Positions 38,788 to 49,848 of a stretch of 64,000 bases of DNA are shown piece by piece; within the stretch, counting starts at the first letter, position 1; each line of letters starts with the position of its first letter. Made by a program: the position numbers and the translations under genes. The stretch comes from Microvirga terrestris (GTDB lineage: Bacteria; Pseudomonadota; Alphaproteobacteria; Rhizobiales; Beijerinckiaceae), in the NCBI RefSeq assembly GCF_015694425.1, contig NZ_JADQDN010000001.1, positions 124,001 through 188,000 on the forward strand, given 5' to 3'. The notes beneath the pieces were generated by a model. It made no database searches and was not told the DNA's origin. It saw nothing but the letters and a program-made list of their open reading frames with translations.

Positions 38788-40253
38788 GCGCGCAGGTTAT
38801 GCATCTCGGCAACCTTCTCGACCTCGCGGCAGGTGACGCTCACGCGTCCCTTTCCGTTTCGAAGATCGCCTCCGACAGCCGCAAGGTGGTGTCTGATACT
38901 CTGTTCTTTGCCGTACCCGGCACCAAGGTGGACGGCATGAGCTTCGTGCCGCAGGCGGCGGCCGCCGGTGCAGTTGCCATTGTCGGCGAAGCGGAGCGCC
39001 CGGCCGATCTGCCGGAATCCGTAGCTTACATGCAGGTGAAGGACCTGCGCCGGACGCTCGCACTTGCGGCCGCACGCTTCTATCCCAATCAGCCCGAGAA
39101 GGTCGTCGCCGTCACGGGCACGAGCGGCAAGAGCTCGGTGGCCGATTTTATCCGCCAACTCTTCGCGCATCTTGGCTACAAATCCGCCAGCGTCGGCACA
39201 CTCGGCATCATCACGTCGGACGGCGCCGCCTACGGCTCGCTCACGACACCTGATCCGATTTCCCTGCATGAGAGCCTCGACCGGCTGGCTAATGACGGCG
39301 TCACGCGCCTTGCCATGGAGGCGTCCTCGCATGGCATCGACCAGCGCCGCCTCGACGGGGTGCGCCTGCATGCTGCAGGCTTCACCAATCTCGGCCGCGA
39401 CCATCTCGACTATCACGCCACCACGGAGGCCTATGCGGCGGCGAAGCTTCGCCTCTTCGATACGCTTCTGCCGCAGGATGCGCCTGCGATCATTAATGCG
39501 GACGGTCCTTATGCGGACGTGTTCCTGCATGGCGTTCGCAATCGGGGGCTCAACGTCATCACCACCGGCAGCATGGGCGAGACCATCCGCCTCGTCGAAG
39601 CGCGCGCGGAAGGCTTTACGCAGGCCCTGACCATCGAGGCGGTTGGGAAGACCTTCCAGACACATCTTCCGCTTCTTGGCGCTTTTCAGGTCGAGAACGC
39701 CCTCGTCGCGGCCGGCCTCGTGCTGGCCGTGGAAGGCGAAGGCCGGGCGGCCGAGGTATTCGAGGGCCTTAAAACGCTCAAAGGCGTTTCAGGCCGTTTG
39801 GAGCAGGTGGGTGAGGTGGACGGTGCCATCTGCATCGTCGACTACGCCCACAAGCCCGATGCGCTCGCCCATGTGCTCGATGCGCTGCGCCCCTTCGTGA
39901 AGGGAAAACTTGTCTGCATCATAGGCTGCGGCGGCGACCGGGATCGGGGCAAGCGCCCGCTCATGGGACGCATCGCCAACGACAAGGCGGATGTGGTCAT
40001 CGTCACGGACGATAATCCTCGCTCCGAGGACCCGGCCGCCATCCGCGCCGAGGTCATGAAGGGCGCTCCCCGCGCTCGGGAGATCGGCGACCGCGCTCAG
40101 GCCATCCGCACCGCTGTGAGCGAGCTTCGCCGGGGCGATATTCTGGTCGTGGCCGGCAAAGGTCATGAAACGGGCCAAATCATCGGCGACCGGACCCTGC
40201 CGTTCTCGGACCATGACGAGGTCCGGGCGGCCATTGCAGCGAGGCAGGGATGA
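38784..40253 (+). CDS. murE: MurE, UDP-MurNAc-tripeptide synthetase (meso-diaminopimelate adding)
   Basis: A 489-residue Mur ligase that adds the third stem-peptide residue. The ATP site is VTGTSGKSSVADF; later come TTPDP, MEASSHGIDQRRLDG, DYAHKPDAL and CGGDRDRGKRPLMG. The substrate motif DNPR in VTDDNPRSEDP is the one associated with meso-diaminopimelate rather than lysine, so the wall should be of the DAP type. The first glycine-loop threonine is followed by SGKSS where most MurE have NGKTT. The start overlaps ftsI and the stop overlaps murF, each by four bases. Confidence 0.95.
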   Translation: MSAQVMHLGNLLDLAAGDAHASLSVSKIASDSRKVVSDTLFFAVPGTKVDGMSFVPQAAAAGAVAIVGEAERPADLPESVAYMQVKDLRRTLALAAARFYPNQPEKVVAVTGTSGKSSVADFIRQLFAHLGYKSASVGTLGIITSDGAAYGSLTTPDPISLHESLDRLANDGVTRLAMEASSHGIDQRRLDGVRLHAAGFTNLGRDHLDYHATTEAYAAAKLRLFDTLLPQDAPAIINADGPYADVFLHGVRNRGLNVITTGSMGETIRLVEARAEGFTQALTIEAVGKTFQTHLPLLGAFQVENALVAAGLVLAVEGEGRAAEVFEGLKTLKGVSGRLEQVGEVDGAICIVDYAHKPDALAHVLDALRPFVKGKLVCIIGCGGDRDRGKRPLMGRIANDKADVVIVTDDNPRSEDPAAIRAEVMKGAPRAREIGDRAQAIRTAVSELRRGDILVVAGKGHETGQIIGDRTLPFSDHDEVRAAIAARQG

Positions 40254-41683
40254 ATTCGCCCCTTTGGACACGAGACGAAATCGCAGCCGCCACTAATGCC
40301 CGCATCGGCAGCGGTTTCGCGAAAGGCACGGGTGCGTCCATCGACACGCGCACGCTCGAGCCCGGCGATTTGTACTTCGCCATCAGGGGCGACGTGCATG
40401 ACGGGCACGATTTCGTGCCCGCGGCCCTGGAGAAGGGCGCATCGGCTGCTGTCGTGTCCGAGGAAAAAGCTCCTGGCTTCGCAGGCTTCGACAGGTTGAT
40501 CGTGGTTACCGATGTGCTCGAGGCGATGCGCCAGCTCGGCCGCGCGGCCCGCGCCCGCACGAATGCCAGGATCGTCGCGGTCACCGGCTCCGTCGGCAAG
40601 ACCGGCACGAAGGAGGCCATGCGTCTCGCTCTCTCCCGCCAGGGTGCGACGCATGCTTCGGTTGCGTCCTACAACAATCACTGGGGCGTGCCGCTGACGC
40701 TCGCGCGCATGCCACGTGAAACCGAGTTTGGCGTGTTCGAGATCGGCATGAACCATGCCTATGAGATCCTGCCGCTCACCGGCATGGTGCGCCCGCACGT
40801 GGCGGTGATCACCACGGTCGAGCCGGTTCACATTGAGTTCTTCCCCTCGCTCTGGGGCATCGCCGACGCCAAGGGTGAGATCTTTTCAGGCTTGGAGCCC
40901 GGCGGTACGGCCGTTATCAACCGCGACAACGCCTATTTCGAGCGCATGCGCGTTCATGCCCTGGCCTCCGCGGCAGGCCGCGTCATCACGTTCGGTGAGC
41001 ATGAGGCGGCGGATATCCGTGCGAACCGCATCATCGTGAAGCCCGACCATTCGGTGGTCGATGCCACGATCTTCGGCCAGCCCCTGACCTACAGGATCGG
41101 CACGGCGGGCCGGCACCACGCGCTCAACTCTCTGAGCGTACTTGCGGCATCCCATGCGCTCGGCGCGGATATCGCTCTGGTGGCGCTCTCCTTCGCCGAA
41201 CTCAAGCCCCCGGTCGGACGCGGCGAGCGCACGATGCTCACGGTCGGGGAGGGCGAGGCCCTGCTGATCGACGAGAGCTACAATGCCAATCCGGCGTCCA
41301 TGCGCGCGGCGCTGGCCAATCTCGGCGCGGTGGAACTCGGGCGCGGGGCGCGGCGGATTGCCGTTCTGGGCGACATGAAGGAATTGGGCGAGACGGGCCC
41401 GCAGCTTCACGCGGAATTGGCGGAGGCGGTCCAGGCCAACGGGATCGATCAGGTCTTTGCCGCCGGTGCCCTGATGCAGAACCTTGTGGACGCATTGCCG
41501 AAAGCCATGGTGGTGGCTCACACGCAAACCTCCGCCGATCTGGTCGACGCGGTCTGCGCCGCAATCCGTCCTGGCGATGCTGTGACCGTCAAGGGCTCGC
41601 TCAGCATGAAGATGGCCCTGGTTGTCAAAGCTTTGAAAGAACGTTACGGCGCGAGCCCAACGGCCCACGCGCTGAAAGGATGA
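40250..41683 (+). CDS. murF: MurF, UDP-MurNAc-tripeptide-D-Ala-D-Ala ligase
   Basis: A 477-residue Mur ligase that adds the D-Ala-D-Ala dipeptide. It has SIDTRTLEPGDLYFAIRG in the N-terminal UDP-binding domain, an ATP loop VTGSVGKTGTKE, SYNNHWGVPLTLAR, GMNHAYEI and DESYNANPASMRAAL in the C-terminal domain. The ATP loop reads GSVGKT, usual for alphaproteobacterial MurF. The ATG overlaps the murE TGA. mraY begins three bases after the stop. Confidence 0.95.
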   Translation: MNSPLWTRDEIAAATNARIGSGFAKGTGASIDTRTLEPGDLYFAIRGDVHDGHDFVPAALEKGASAAVVSEEKAPGFAGFDRLIVVTDVLEAMRQLGRAARARTNARIVAVTGSVGKTGTKEAMRLALSRQGATHASVASYNNHWGVPLTLARMPRETEFGVFEIGMNHAYEILPLTGMVRPHVAVITTVEPVHIEFFPSLWGIADAKGEIFSGLEPGGTAVINRDNAYFERMRVHALASAAGRVITFGEHEAADIRANRIIVKPDHSVVDATIFGQPLTYRIGTAGRHHALNSLSVLAASHALGADIALVALSFAELKPPVGRGERTMLTVGEGEALLIDESYNANPASMRAALANLGAVELGRGARRIAVLGDMKELGETGPQLHAELAEAVQANGIDQVFAAGALMQNLVDALPKAMVVAHTQTSADLVDAVCAAIRPGDAVTVKGSLSMKMALVVKALKERYGASPTAHALKG

Positions 41684-41686
41684 TCG

Positions 41687-42772
41687 ATGTTAACCTGGTT
41701 GGCTGAGCTCAGCCCCTATTTCAGCCCCCTCAACATTTTCCGCTACATCACGTTCCGCACTGGGGGCGCGACGGCGACCGGCATGCTGTTCGTGTTCCTG
41801 TTCGGACCAGCGATCATCTCGCTCCTGCGCGTGCGCCAGGGCAAGGGACAGCCGATCCGCGAGGACGGGCCGCAATCGCACCTGCTGACGAAGCGCGGTA
41901 CGCCCACCATGGGCGGCCTGATGATCCTCGCCGGCGTGCTCGTCTCGACCCTGCTCTGGGCAAACCTCGAGAACCATTATGTCTGGGTCGTATTGTTCGT
42001 CACCGTGGGCTTCGGCGCCATCGGCTTCTATGACGATTACCTGAAGGTGACGAAGCAGTCGCACAAGGGCTTTTCCGGACGCTCACGCCTGACCATCGAG
42101 GCGATCATCGCGGTTCTGGCCTGCCTGGCGATCTCCTACATGGCGACACCGGGACTGGCGAACAAACTGGCGCTGCCGTTCTCGAAGGACCTGATCATCA
42201 ATCTCGGCTGGTTCTATGTGATCTTCGCCGGTTTCGTCATCGTCGGCGCCGGCAACGCGGTGAACATCACCGACGGTCTCGACGGGCTCGCCATCGTGCC
42301 GGTGATGATCGCGGCAGGCACTTTCGGTTTTATCGCTTATCTCGCCGGTAACGCGGTGTTCTCCAACTACCTGCAGATCCATTTCGTGCCCGGCACCGGC
42401 GAACTCGCGGTGCTCTGCGGTGCGCTCATCGGGGCTGGCCTCGGCTTTCTCTGGTTCAATGCGCCGCCGGCGCAGATCTTCATGGGCGATACGGGTTCGC
42501 TTGCGCTCGGCGGCATGCTCGGCGCCATCGCGGTTGCGGCCAAGCACGAGATCGTGCTCGCCATCGTGGGCGGCCTGTTCGTACTGGAGATCCTGTCAGT
42601 TATCATCCAGGTCACGTCGTTCAAGCTCACCGGCAAGCGCGTCTTCAAGATGGCGCCGATCCACCATCACTTCGAGCAGCTGGGCTGGACCGAGCCGCAG
42701 GTGGTGATCCGCTTCTGGATCATCGCCGTGGTGCTCGCGATCACCGGCCTCGCCACCCTGAAACTCCGGTAA
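41687..42772 (+). CDS. mraY: MraY, phospho-N-acetylmuramoyl-pentapeptide transferase
   Basis: A 361-residue polytopic inner membrane enzyme (about ten helices) that makes lipid I on undecaprenyl phosphate. Signature sequences: [29 protein letters not shown] with the catalytic Asp pair, [35 protein letters not shown] and [10 protein letters not shown]. Length and motif order are fully normal. It takes the MurF product from the gene just upstream. Confidence 0.97.
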   Translation: MLTWLAELSPYFSPLNIFRYITFRTGGATATGMLFVFLFGPAIISLLRVRQGKGQPIREDGPQSHLLTKRGTPTMGGLMILAGVLVSTLLWANLENHYVWVVLFVTVGFGAIGFYDDYLKVTKQSHKGFSGRSRLTIEAIIAVLACLAISYMATPGLANKLALPFSKDLIINLGWFYVIFAGFVIVGAGNAVNITDGLDGLAIVPVMIAAGTFGFIAYLAGNAVFSNYLQIHFVPGTGELAVLCGALIGAGLGFLWFNAPPAQIFMGDTGSLALGGMLGAIAVAAKHEIVLAIVGGLFVLEILSVIIQVTSFKLTGKRVFKMAPIHHHFEQLGWTEPQVVIRFWIIAVVLAITGLATLKLR

Positions 42773-42776
42773 GCGC

Positions 42777-44168
42777 ATGACACCCGTCACCTCCTTCGCA
42801 GGCAAAACGGTCGCTCTCTTCGGCCTCGGCGGCTCGGGGCTCGCGACTGCGCTTGCCTTGAAGGAGGGCGGCGCGCGGGTGATCGCCTGCGACGACAATC
42901 CGGCGAAGATGGCAGAAGCAGGCGCGAAAGACATCGAGACCGCCGACCTGCGCAACATCGACTGGTCCGAGGTCTCGTCCTTCATCCTCTCGCCCGGCGT
43001 ACCGCTCACCCATCCCGAGCCGCATTGGTCAGCGAAGCTCGCGCGTGAAGCCGACGTCGAGATCATCGGCGACATCGAGCTGTTTTGCCGCGAACGCGCC
43101 AAGACCGCCCCGAACGCGCCCTTCATCGCGATCACCGGCACCAACGGCAAGTCGACCACCACGGCCCTCATCGCCCATATCCTGCGCCAGGCAGGCCATG
43201 ATGTGCAGATGGGCGGCAACATCGGCACCGCGATCCTGTCGCTCGAACTGCCTGCCGACAATCGCATCCACGTGATCGAGTGCTCCTCGTTCCAGATCGA
43301 CCTCGCGCCGTCGCTCGCGCCCACCATCGGCGTCCATCTCAACCTGTCGCCCGATCACATCGACCGTCATGGGACGATGGAGCTCTACGCGGCGATCAAG
43401 GAGCGGTTGGTGGCGAAGGCGGGTCTGGCCGTCATCGGCGTTGATGATCCGATGAGCCGTGCGATCGCTGACGCCTGCGAGGCCAAGGGCGTGAATGTCG
43501 CCCGCGTTTCGGTCGAGCCTCTTAACGTGAAGGGTGTCTTCGCTGACGGAGAAACCCTGGTCAGCGTGACCGGAGCTGACGCCGTTCCATTGGCAAACCT
43601 GTCCGGCATCGGCTCGCTGCGCGGCGCTCACAACGCGCAGAACGCTGCGGCGGCCATCGCCATCGCCCTGGCCTTGAACGTGCCTGCGGACGAGATTCGC
43701 TCGGGCCTTCACACCTTCCCCGGCCTGCCGCATCGCATGGAAGAGGTCGGCCATATCGGCGAGGCGCTCTTCATCAACGACTCCAAGGCCACCAACGCGG
43801 ATTCCACCGAGAAGGCGCTCAAGTCCTTCGACGATATTTTCTGGATTCTCGGTGGCAAGGCGAAGGAAGGCGGTATCGAGCCGCTGAAGCCTTACTTTCC
43901 GAAGATCCGCAAGGCCTATCTCATCGGCGCAGCTTCGGATGAGTTTGCAAAGACGCTCGGCACGCAAGTCCCGCACGTTCATTGCGGCACCCTCGACAAG
44001 GCGGTAGCGCAGGCGGCATCCGATGCGCAGTCGCTCGGCGCTCATGCCGTCGTCCTGCTCTCGCCGGCCTGCGCCTCCTACGACCAATTTCCCAATTACG
44101 AAGTGCGCGGAAACCATTTCCGCGATCTGGTCCGGGCATTACCCGGCATCGAAGCCAGGGGGGCTTGA
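42777..44168 (+). CDS. murD: MurD, UDP-MurNAc-L-alanine--D-glutamate ligase
   Basis: A 463-residue Mur ligase adding D-Glu as the second stem residue. It opens with a Rossmann-like UDP-binding segment ([20 protein letters not shown]), SPGVPLTHP, then the ATP loop [32 protein letters not shown] and [12 protein letters not shown], followed by LPHRMEEVG and [11 protein letters not shown] in the C-terminal domain. It starts four bases after mraY and is followed by ftsW after three. Confidence 0.96.
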   Translation: MTPVTSFAGKTVALFGLGGSGLATALALKEGGARVIACDDNPAKMAEAGAKDIETADLRNIDWSEVSSFILSPGVPLTHPEPHWSAKLAREADVEIIGDIELFCRERAKTAPNAPFIAITGTNGKSTTTALIAHILRQAGHDVQMGGNIGTAILSLELPADNRIHVIECSSFQIDLAPSLAPTIGVHLNLSPDHIDRHGTMELYAAIKERLVAKAGLAVIGVDDPMSRAIADACEAKGVNVARVSVEPLNVKGVFADGETLVSVTGADAVPLANLSGIGSLRGAHNAQNAAAAIAIALALNVPADEIRSGLHTFPGLPHRMEEVGHIGEALFINDSKATNADSTEKALKSFDDIFWILGGKAKEGGIEPLKPYFPKIRKAYLIGAASDEFAKTLGTQVPHVHCGTLDKAVAQAASDAQSLGAHAVVLLSPACASYDQFPNYEVRGNHFRDLVRALPGIEARGA

Positions 44169-44171
44169 GAG

Positions 44172-45311
44172 ATGGTGTCACGCGCGGAACGCTCGGCATT
44201 CGGCGATTGGTGGTGGACGGTCGACCGCCTGCTTCTCGCAGGCCTCGCCATCCTCATGCTGGCAGGCCTCGTTTTCCTCATGGCGGGCGGTCCGCCCGTT
44301 GCGGAGCGGCTCGGGCTCTCCACCTTCCACTTCGTGAACCGGCAGGTGATGTTCCTCGTCCCGGCCCTGTTCATCATCGTCATCGTCTCGTTCCTGTCCC
44401 TGCGCCACCTGCGGCGTCTCGCTCTGCTGGTCTATGCAGCCGGCATGGTGATGATCCTTTTGGCGTTCCAGTATGGGCCCGAGATCAAGGGCGCCCATCG
44501 CTGGATCATGGTCGGTCCGCTCGGCCTGCAACCGTCCGAGTTCGTGAAGCCCGCCTTCGTGGTGCTTTCGGCCTGGGCGTTCTCGGAAGGTGCACGGCGC
44601 AAGGACGTGCCGGGCACGTTGCTGGCCTTCCTGCTCCTGCCCGCCACCATCATCCCGCTCATCCTGCAGCCGGATTTCGGCCAGACCATGCTCGTCACCA
44701 TCGTGTGGTGCGGCCTGTTCTTCGTCGCTGGCCTGCACTGGTTCTGGGTGATGGGTCTCGGCGGTGCCGGGCTCCTCGGCATCGGCGCGGCCTATCAGTT
44801 CCTGCCGCACGTGCGCGCCCGCATCGAGCGCTTCCTCGACAAGGATTCCGGCGACACCTTCCAGGTCGACACGGCGATGGAATCCTTCTCTCGCGGCGGC
44901 TGGCTGGGGCGCGGCCCGGGCGAGGGCTCGGTGAAGCGCATCCTGCCCGACGCCCATACCGACTTCATCTTCGCCGTCACGGCGGAGGAGTTCGGCATCA
45001 TCGTGTGCATCGCGCTGCTCATGGTCTTCGCCTTCATCGTGCTGCGCGGCCTCACGCTGGCGCGCCGCAACGATGATACCTTCTGCCGCCTTGCCGCCAC
45101 GGGCCTCATCTTCATGTTCGGCCTGCAGGCCTGCATCAACATGATGGTGAACGTGCATCTGATGCCCGCCAAGGGCATGACGCTGCCCTTCATCTCCTAT
45201 GGCGGCTCGTCGCTCCTGTCGCTGGCGCTCGGCATGGGCTTCCTCATCGCGCTCACGCGGCGGCGCCCGCGCGCCGAGATGATGGACCATTTCGGCCAGG
45301 ATCGGATGTGA
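44172..45311 (+). CDS. ftsW: FtsW, septal peptidoglycan glycosyltransferase (SEDS family)
   Basis: A 379-residue, ten-helix SEDS protein that polymerises lipid II at the septum together with FtsI. Typical segments are GAHRWIMVGPLGLQPSEFVKPAFVV, LQPDFGQTMLV, the periplasmic loop QVDTAMESFSRGGWLGRGPGEG, LPDAHTDFIFAVTAEEFG and GMTLPFISYGGSSLL. The position between murD and murG is canonical and separates it from rodA. Confidence 0.96.
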   Translation: MVSRAERSAFGDWWWTVDRLLLAGLAILMLAGLVFLMAGGPPVAERLGLSTFHFVNRQVMFLVPALFIIVIVSFLSLRHLRRLALLVYAAGMVMILLAFQYGPEIKGAHRWIMVGPLGLQPSEFVKPAFVVLSAWAFSEGARRKDVPGTLLAFLLLPATIIPLILQPDFGQTMLVTIVWCGLFFVAGLHWFWVMGLGGAGLLGIGAAYQFLPHVRARIERFLDKDSGDTFQVDTAMESFSRGGWLGRGPGEGSVKRILPDAHTDFIFAVTAEEFGIIVCIALLMVFAFIVLRGLTLARRNDDTFCRLAATGLIFMFGLQACINMMVNVHLMPAKGMTLPFISYGGSSLLSLALGMGFLIALTRRRPRAEMMDHFGQDRM

Positions 45312-45313
45312 GG

Positions 45314-46432
45314 ATGAGCGCGCCTCTCATCCTCCTGACCGCCGGCGGCACCGGCGGTCATCTCTTTCCGGCCGAGGCCCTCGCTAATGCGTTGAAGGCG
45401 TCCGGCGCGCGGGTGGCGCTTGCCACCGACAAGCGCGCCAATGCCTATGCAGGTTCGTTTCCGGCCGACGAGATCGTCGAGATACCCTCCGCCACGCCGT
45501 CAGGCCGCTCCATTCCGCAGATGGCGAAAGCCGCGCTGATGCTCGGGCAGGGGACCCTGAAGGCCATGGCCGTGATCCGCCGGATGAAGCCCGCCGTAGT
45601 CGTGGGCTTCGGCGGTTACCCCACTGTGCCGCCGGTGATTGCCGCCTCGCTTCTGAACGTGCCGAGCGTGATCCACGAGGCGAACGGCGTTATGGGGCGG
45701 GCCAACCGCCTGCTCGCCCGCCGCGCCACCGTGATCGCGACGGGCTTTGCCGGCATCAAGGGCATTCCGGCCAATGTGCCGGGCAAGACGATCCATACCG
45801 GCAACCCGATCCGCCCCGCGGTGCTGGAGGCGGCGAAGCAAGCTTACACGCCGCTTGAAGCCAATGACAAATTCCGCCTCCTCGTGGTCGGCGGCAGCCA
45901 GGGCGCCCGGGTCATGAGCGACGTGGTGCCGCCCGCCATCGAGCGTCTGCCGCCGGAGCTTCGCTCCCGCATCGTCATCACGCAGCAGGCGAGGGGCGAG
46001 GATCTGGATCGGGTGCGCGCCCAATACCAGCAGCTGAATGTGGAATTCGAGGCCGAGCCCTTCTTCAAGGACCTGCCGCACCGGCTGGCTCAGGCCCATC
46101 TCGTGGTCTCCCGCTCGGGCGCCTCGACGGTGGCGGAACTGGCCGTAATCGGCCGTCCCTCGATCCTCGTGCCCCTGCCGGGCTCCCTCGATCAGGACCA
46201 GGCGGCCAACGCCAAGACCCTCGGAGATCTGGGCGCCGCCATCGTTTGCCCGCAATCGGAGTTCACCCCTGAGCGGCTGGCAAACGAGATTCAAGCGTTT
46301 TTTCAAGAGCCTGACCGCTTGACCCGGGCCGCCGCCGCCGCACATAGCGCCAGCATCACGGATGCGGCGGAGCGCCTGGCTCACGCCGTTCTCACCCTCA
46401 CTTCTGCGAATCATAACGGAAAAAGCCCATGA
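45314..46432 (+). CDS. murG: MurG, lipid II-forming GlcNAc transferase
   Basis: A 372-residue GT28 enzyme on the inner face of the membrane; it adds GlcNAc to lipid I. The N-domain has [29 protein letters not shown] and [15 protein letters not shown]; the C-domain has [40 protein letters not shown] and [14 protein letters not shown] for UDP-sugar binding. The ATG at 45314 has GAGG directly upstream; an in-frame GTG at 45308, overlapping the ftsW stop, is also possible. The stop overlaps murC by four bases. Confidence 0.96.
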   Translation: MSAPLILLTAGGTGGHLFPAEALANALKASGARVALATDKRANAYAGSFPADEIVEIPSATPSGRSIPQMAKAALMLGQGTLKAMAVIRRMKPAVVVGFGGYPTVPPVIAASLLNVPSVIHEANGVMGRANRLLARRATVIATGFAGIKGIPANVPGKTIHTGNPIRPAVLEAAKQAYTPLEANDKFRLLVVGGSQGARVMSDVVPPAIERLPPELRSRIVITQQARGEDLDRVRAQYQQLNVEFEAEPFFKDLPHRLAQAHLVVSRSGASTVAELAVIGRPSILVPLPGSLDQDQAANAKTLGDLGAAIVCPQSEFTPERLANEIQAFFQEPDRLTRAAAAAHSASITDAAERLAHAVLTLTSANHNGKSP

Positions 46433-47844
46433 AACTGCCGCCGAAGCTTGGACCCATTCACTTCATCGGCATCGGCGGCATCGGCATGTCGGGCATCGCC
46501 GAAGTCATGCACAATCTGGGCTACACGGTGCAGGGCTCGGACGCCGCCGACAACTACAACGTCAAGCGTCTCGCCGACAAAGGCATCAAGACCTTCATCG
46601 GCCACAAGGCCGAGAACGTGGAGGATGCCGAGATCGTCGTGGTCTCTACCGCCATCAAGCGCGACAACCCTGAACTCGTCGTTGCCCGCGAGAAGCGCCT
46701 GCCCGTGGTGCGCCGCGCCGAGATGCTGGCCGAGCTCATGCGCTTCAAGTCCTGCGTGGCGGTGGCCGGCACCCATGGCAAGACCACGACGACATCGCTG
46801 GTCGCGACGTTGCTCGATGCCGGCGGCCTCGACCCGACGGTGATCAACGGCGGCATCATCAACGCCTACGGCACCAATGCCCGCATGGGTGACGGCCAGT
46901 GGATGGTGGTGGAGGCGGACGAATCCGACGGCACCTTCCTGAAGCTCCCGGCCGATGTGGCGATTGTCACCAACATCGACGCCGAGCATCTCGACCATTT
47001 CGGTACCTTCGACGCGATCAAGGACTCGTTCCATTCCTTCATCAACTCGATCCCGTTCTACGGCTTTGCTGTGATGTGCATCGACCATCCGACGGTGCAG
47101 GACCTTGTGGGTCGCATCGAGGACCGGCGCATCATCACCTATGGTGAGAACCCGCAGGCCGACGTGCGGATCATGGATGTCGATCCGCGTGGCGGGCAGA
47201 CCAAGTTCCGCGTGATGATCCGCGACCGCCGCCCCGGCTTCCGCCTGGAGCTCGAAGACCTCGTGCTGCCGATGCCAGGCGCGCATAATGCGCTCAACGC
47301 CACAGCGGCAATTGCGGTCGCCCATGAGCTCGGCGTCTCGCCCGATGCGATCCGCAAGGCGCTCGCCGGCTTCGGGGGCGTGAAGCGCCGCTTCACCCGC
47401 ACGGGCGAGTGGAACGGCGTCACGGTGTTCGACGATTACGGCCACCATCCCATCGAGATTGCCGCGGTGCTGAAAGCCGCGCGTGCTTCGACGGACGGGC
47501 AGGTCATCGCCGTGGTGCAGCCGCACCGCTATTCGCGTCTCTCGTCCCTGTTCGATCAGTTCTGCACCTGCTTCAACGATGCCGATGCAGTCATCGTCGC
47601 GCCGGTCTACGCGGCAGGCGAGCAGCCGATCCCCGGCATGGATCGCGACGGTCTCGTGTCGGGTCTCAAGGCGCGTGGGCATCGCAACGTGATGGCGCTG
47701 GAGAAGTCCGAGGATCTCGCCAATCTCGTCAAGGGCGTTGCAAATCCCGGGGACTACGTGATCTGCCTCGGCGCCGGCAACATCACCCAATGGGCCTATG
47801 CACTACCGGGCGAACTCGAGCACATCGGCGAGAAGGCGGCCTGA
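46429..47844 (+). CDS. murC: MurC, UDP-MurNAc--L-alanine ligase
   Basis: A 471-residue Mur ligase that adds L-Ala to UDP-MurNAc. The opening [18 protein letters not shown] is diagnostic; the ATP loop is [13 protein letters not shown], with [39 protein letters not shown] and [13 protein letters not shown]. Start and stop overlap murG and murB respectively (ATGA and TGATG), so these genes are tightly coupled. Confidence 0.96.
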   Translation: MKLPPKLGPIHFIGIGGIGMSGIAEVMHNLGYTVQGSDAADNYNVKRLADKGIKTFIGHKAENVEDAEIVVVSTAIKRDNPELVVAREKRLPVVRRAEMLAELMRFKSCVAVAGTHGKTTTTSLVATLLDAGGLDPTVINGGIINAYGTNARMGDGQWMVVEADESDGTFLKLPADVAIVTNIDAEHLDHFGTFDAIKDSFHSFINSIPFYGFAVMCIDHPTVQDLVGRIEDRRIITYGENPQADVRIMDVDPRGGQTKFRVMIRDRRPGFRLELEDLVLPMPGAHNALNATAAIAVAHELGVSPDAIRKALAGFGGVKRRFTRTGEWNGVTVFDDYGHHPIEIAAVLKAARASTDGQVIAVVQPHRYSRLSSLFDQFCTCFNDADAVIVAPVYAAGEQPIPGMDRDGLVSGLKARGHRNVMALEKSEDLANLVKGVANPGDYVICLGAGNITQWAYALPGELEHIGEKAA

Positions 47845-48797
47845 TGTTTGCCGACATCACTGCCGACCTGAAGGCCGGTATGCCCGAGCTGCGCGGCAAG
47901 CTGGATGCGAACGCGCCGACGGCGCCGCTCTCCTGGTTCCGCACGGGCGGCCCGGCGCAGGTGCTGTTCACGCCGGTGGACGCGAACGATCTGGCGTATT
48001 TCCTTCAGCGCCTCGACCGCAGCGTTCCGGTTCTCGTCGTGGGTCTTGGCTCAAACCTGCTCATCCGCGACGGCGGATGGGAAGGTGTCATCATTCGTCT
48101 CGGCAAGGGTTTCGCCGAAGTCTCAATCGAGCCCAATCTGCGCGTGCGGGCCGGTGCTGGCGCTCCCGACGTGAAGGTGGCGCGCGCGGCTGCCGAGGCC
48201 GGCATTGCGGGGCTCTCCTTCCTGCGCGGCATTCCCGGCGCCATCGGCGGGGCCTTGCGCATGAATGGCGGCGCCTATGGCGGCGAGACCAAGGATGTGC
48301 TCGTCGAGGCCAAGGGCGTCACGCGCACCGGCGAGGCGGTGACCTTCACCAATGCGCAGATGGGCTTCACCTATCGCCACGCGGCCGTGCCGGACGACGT
48401 GATCTTCACCGAAGCTTTGTTCGAGGGCCGGGCCGGCAATCCGGAAGAAATCCTGGCCGAAATGAACGCCATCACCGAGGCGCGCTCCTCGACCCAGCCG
48501 GTCAACACCCGCACGGGCGGCTCCACCTTCAAGAACCCGCCGGGCAGGAAGGCCTGGGAACTGGTCGATGCCGCAGGCTGCCGGGGCTTGCGCATCGGCG
48601 ATGCCCAGGTGTCCGAGATGCACTGCAACTTCCTGATCAACCATGGCTCCGCCTCTGCAGCCGACATCGAAGGCCTGGGCGAGGAAGTTCGCCGCCGCGT
48701 CCGAGAGACGTCGGGCGTGGAGCTCGAATGGGAGATCAAGCGGGTCGGGATTGCGAGCGCATCGTACGGAAAAGTGGATCCGGTTTTCCGCGCCTAA
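47844..48797 (+). CDS. murB: MurB, UDP-N-acetylenolpyruvoylglucosamine reductase
   Basis: A 317-residue FAD enzyme that makes UDP-MurNAc. It shows [32 protein letters not shown] [49 protein letters not shown] and [17 protein letters not shown]. It lacks the extra loop of E. coli type I enzymes, so it is type II. The normal protein end is near EIKRVG; the last about 13 codons lie inside a palindromic repeat (48757-48805) and add the tail [14 protein letters not shown]. Confidence 0.95.
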   Translation: MFADITADLKAGMPELRGKLDANAPTAPLSWFRTGGPAQVLFTPVDANDLAYFLQRLDRSVPVLVVGLGSNLLIRDGGWEGVIIRLGKGFAEVSIEPNLRVRAGAGAPDVKVARAAAEAGIAGLSFLRGIPGAIGGALRMNGGAYGGETKDVLVEAKGVTRTGEAVTFTNAQMGFTYRHAAVPDDVIFTEALFEGRAGNPEEILAEMNAITEARSSTQPVNTRTGGSTFKNPPGRKAWELVDAAGCRGLRIGDAQVSEMHCNFLINHGSASAADIEGLGEEVRRRVRETSGVELEWEIKRVGIASASYGKVDPVFRA

Positions 48798-48805
48798 CGA
48801 TGCGC
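48757..48805 (+). repeat. Palindromic repeat invading the 3' end of murB
   Basis: GCGCATCGT (48757-48765) pairs with ACGATGCGC (48797-48805), and inside this CGGAAAA (48767-48773) pairs with TTTTCCG (48784-48790). The murB TAA falls within the right arm. The GGAAAAGTGGATCCGGTTTTCC core resembles abundant dispersed palindromes of Rhizobiales genomes, from memory rather than from a search. Confidence 0.7.
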
Positions 48806-48817
48806 CAGCTAAGAGAA

Positions 48818-48865
48818 GGATCATCGGACCCAAAAGTGCAAGTCCACTTTTGGGTCCGATGATCC
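48818..48865 (+). repeat. 21-bp perfect inverted repeat between murB and ddl
   Basis: Arms 48818-48838 and 48845-48865 are perfect complements around a 6-base loop. It follows directly on the palindrome that ends murB. No U-run follows, so it may be a repeat unit, an mRNA stability element or a partial terminator before ddl. Confidence 0.8.
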
Positions 48866-48924
48866 GGGCCTGATTCGAATCACTTTCTGACCCGGTGTCG
48901 CCGGGCGCATGACGGGAGACACCT

Positions 48925-49848
48925 ATGGCGAAGCACGTAGCCATCCTTTATGGCGGCTGGTCGGCGGAGCGCGAGGTTAGCCTGGCGTCGGGCCGGGCCT
49001 GCTGCAAGGCCCTGGAGAGCCAAGGCTACAAGGTCACTCCCATCGATGTGCAGCCCGACATCGCCACCGTTCTCCAGGCAGTTGCGCCGGACGTGGTGTT
49101 CAACGCGCTTCATGGGCGCGTGGGGGAGGACGGGACCATTCAGGGCCTGCTCGAACTCTTAAAAATTCCCTACACCCATTCCGGCGTCCTCGCTTCGGCG
49201 CTCGCTATGCAGAAGGACAAGGCGAAAATCGTCATGGAGGCGGCCGGCGTGCCGGTTCCCAGAGGCATGGTCGTTAACCGTTTCGAGGCGGCGAAAAGCC
49301 ACGTTCTGTCGGCCCCCTATGTGATCAAGCCGATCAGCGAAGGCTCGTCCTACGGGGTCATCATCGTTCGCGAGGACCGCTCCCATCCGCCCCAGGAGCT
49401 GTTGCGCGAGGACTGGGCCTTCGGCGACCAAGTCCTTGTGGAATCATACGTTGCGGGCCGTGAGCTGACCTGCGCGGTCATGGGCGACAAGGCCCTTGGG
49501 GTCATCGATATCCGGCCCGCCACCGGGGTCTTCTACGATTACGATGCGAAATATGTGAAGGGGGGCTCCATTCACGTCCTCCCGGCAGAAATTAAACCGA
49601 ATATTTACCAAAAGGTCCAAGAGTTGGCGTTAACGGCGCATCAAGCGCTCGGCTGTCGGGGAATCAGCCGCGCCGACTTGCGGTACGACGATACTCCTGG
49701 GGGAACCGGGGAACTCGTCGTTCTTGAGGTCAACACGCAACCCGGCATGACCGAGACGAGCTTGGTGCCAGAACTGGCAGCCCATGCGGGCTATACGTTT
49801 GGCGAGCTTGTGCAATGGATGGTGGAGGACGCTACCTGCAACCGATGA
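48925..49848 (+). CDS. ddl: Ddl, D-alanine--D-alanine ligase
   Basis: A 307-residue ATP-grasp enzyme that makes the dipeptide used by MurF. It has AILYGGWSAEREVSLASG, FNALHGRVGEDGTIQGLLE, YTHSGVLASALAMQKDKAK, VIKPISEGSSYGV and VLEVNTQPGMTETSLVPE. GGGAG lies about 7 bases before the ATG. It follows murB after a 127-base gap filled with palindromes, the largest break within the mur-fts part of the cluster. The stop overlaps ftsQ. Confidence 0.96.
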   Translation: MAKHVAILYGGWSAEREVSLASGRACCKALESQGYKVTPIDVQPDIATVLQAVAPDVVFNALHGRVGEDGTIQGLLELLKIPYTHSGVLASALAMQKDKAKIVMEAAGVPVPRGMVVNRFEAAKSHVLSAPYVIKPISEGSSYGVIIVREDRSHPPQELLREDWAFGDQVLVESYVAGRELTCAVMGDKALGVIDIRPATGVFYDYDAKYVKGGSIHVLPAEIKPNIYQKVQELALTAHQALGCRGISRADLRYDDTPGGTGELVVLEVNTQPGMTETSLVPELAAHAGYTFGELVQWMVEDATCNR

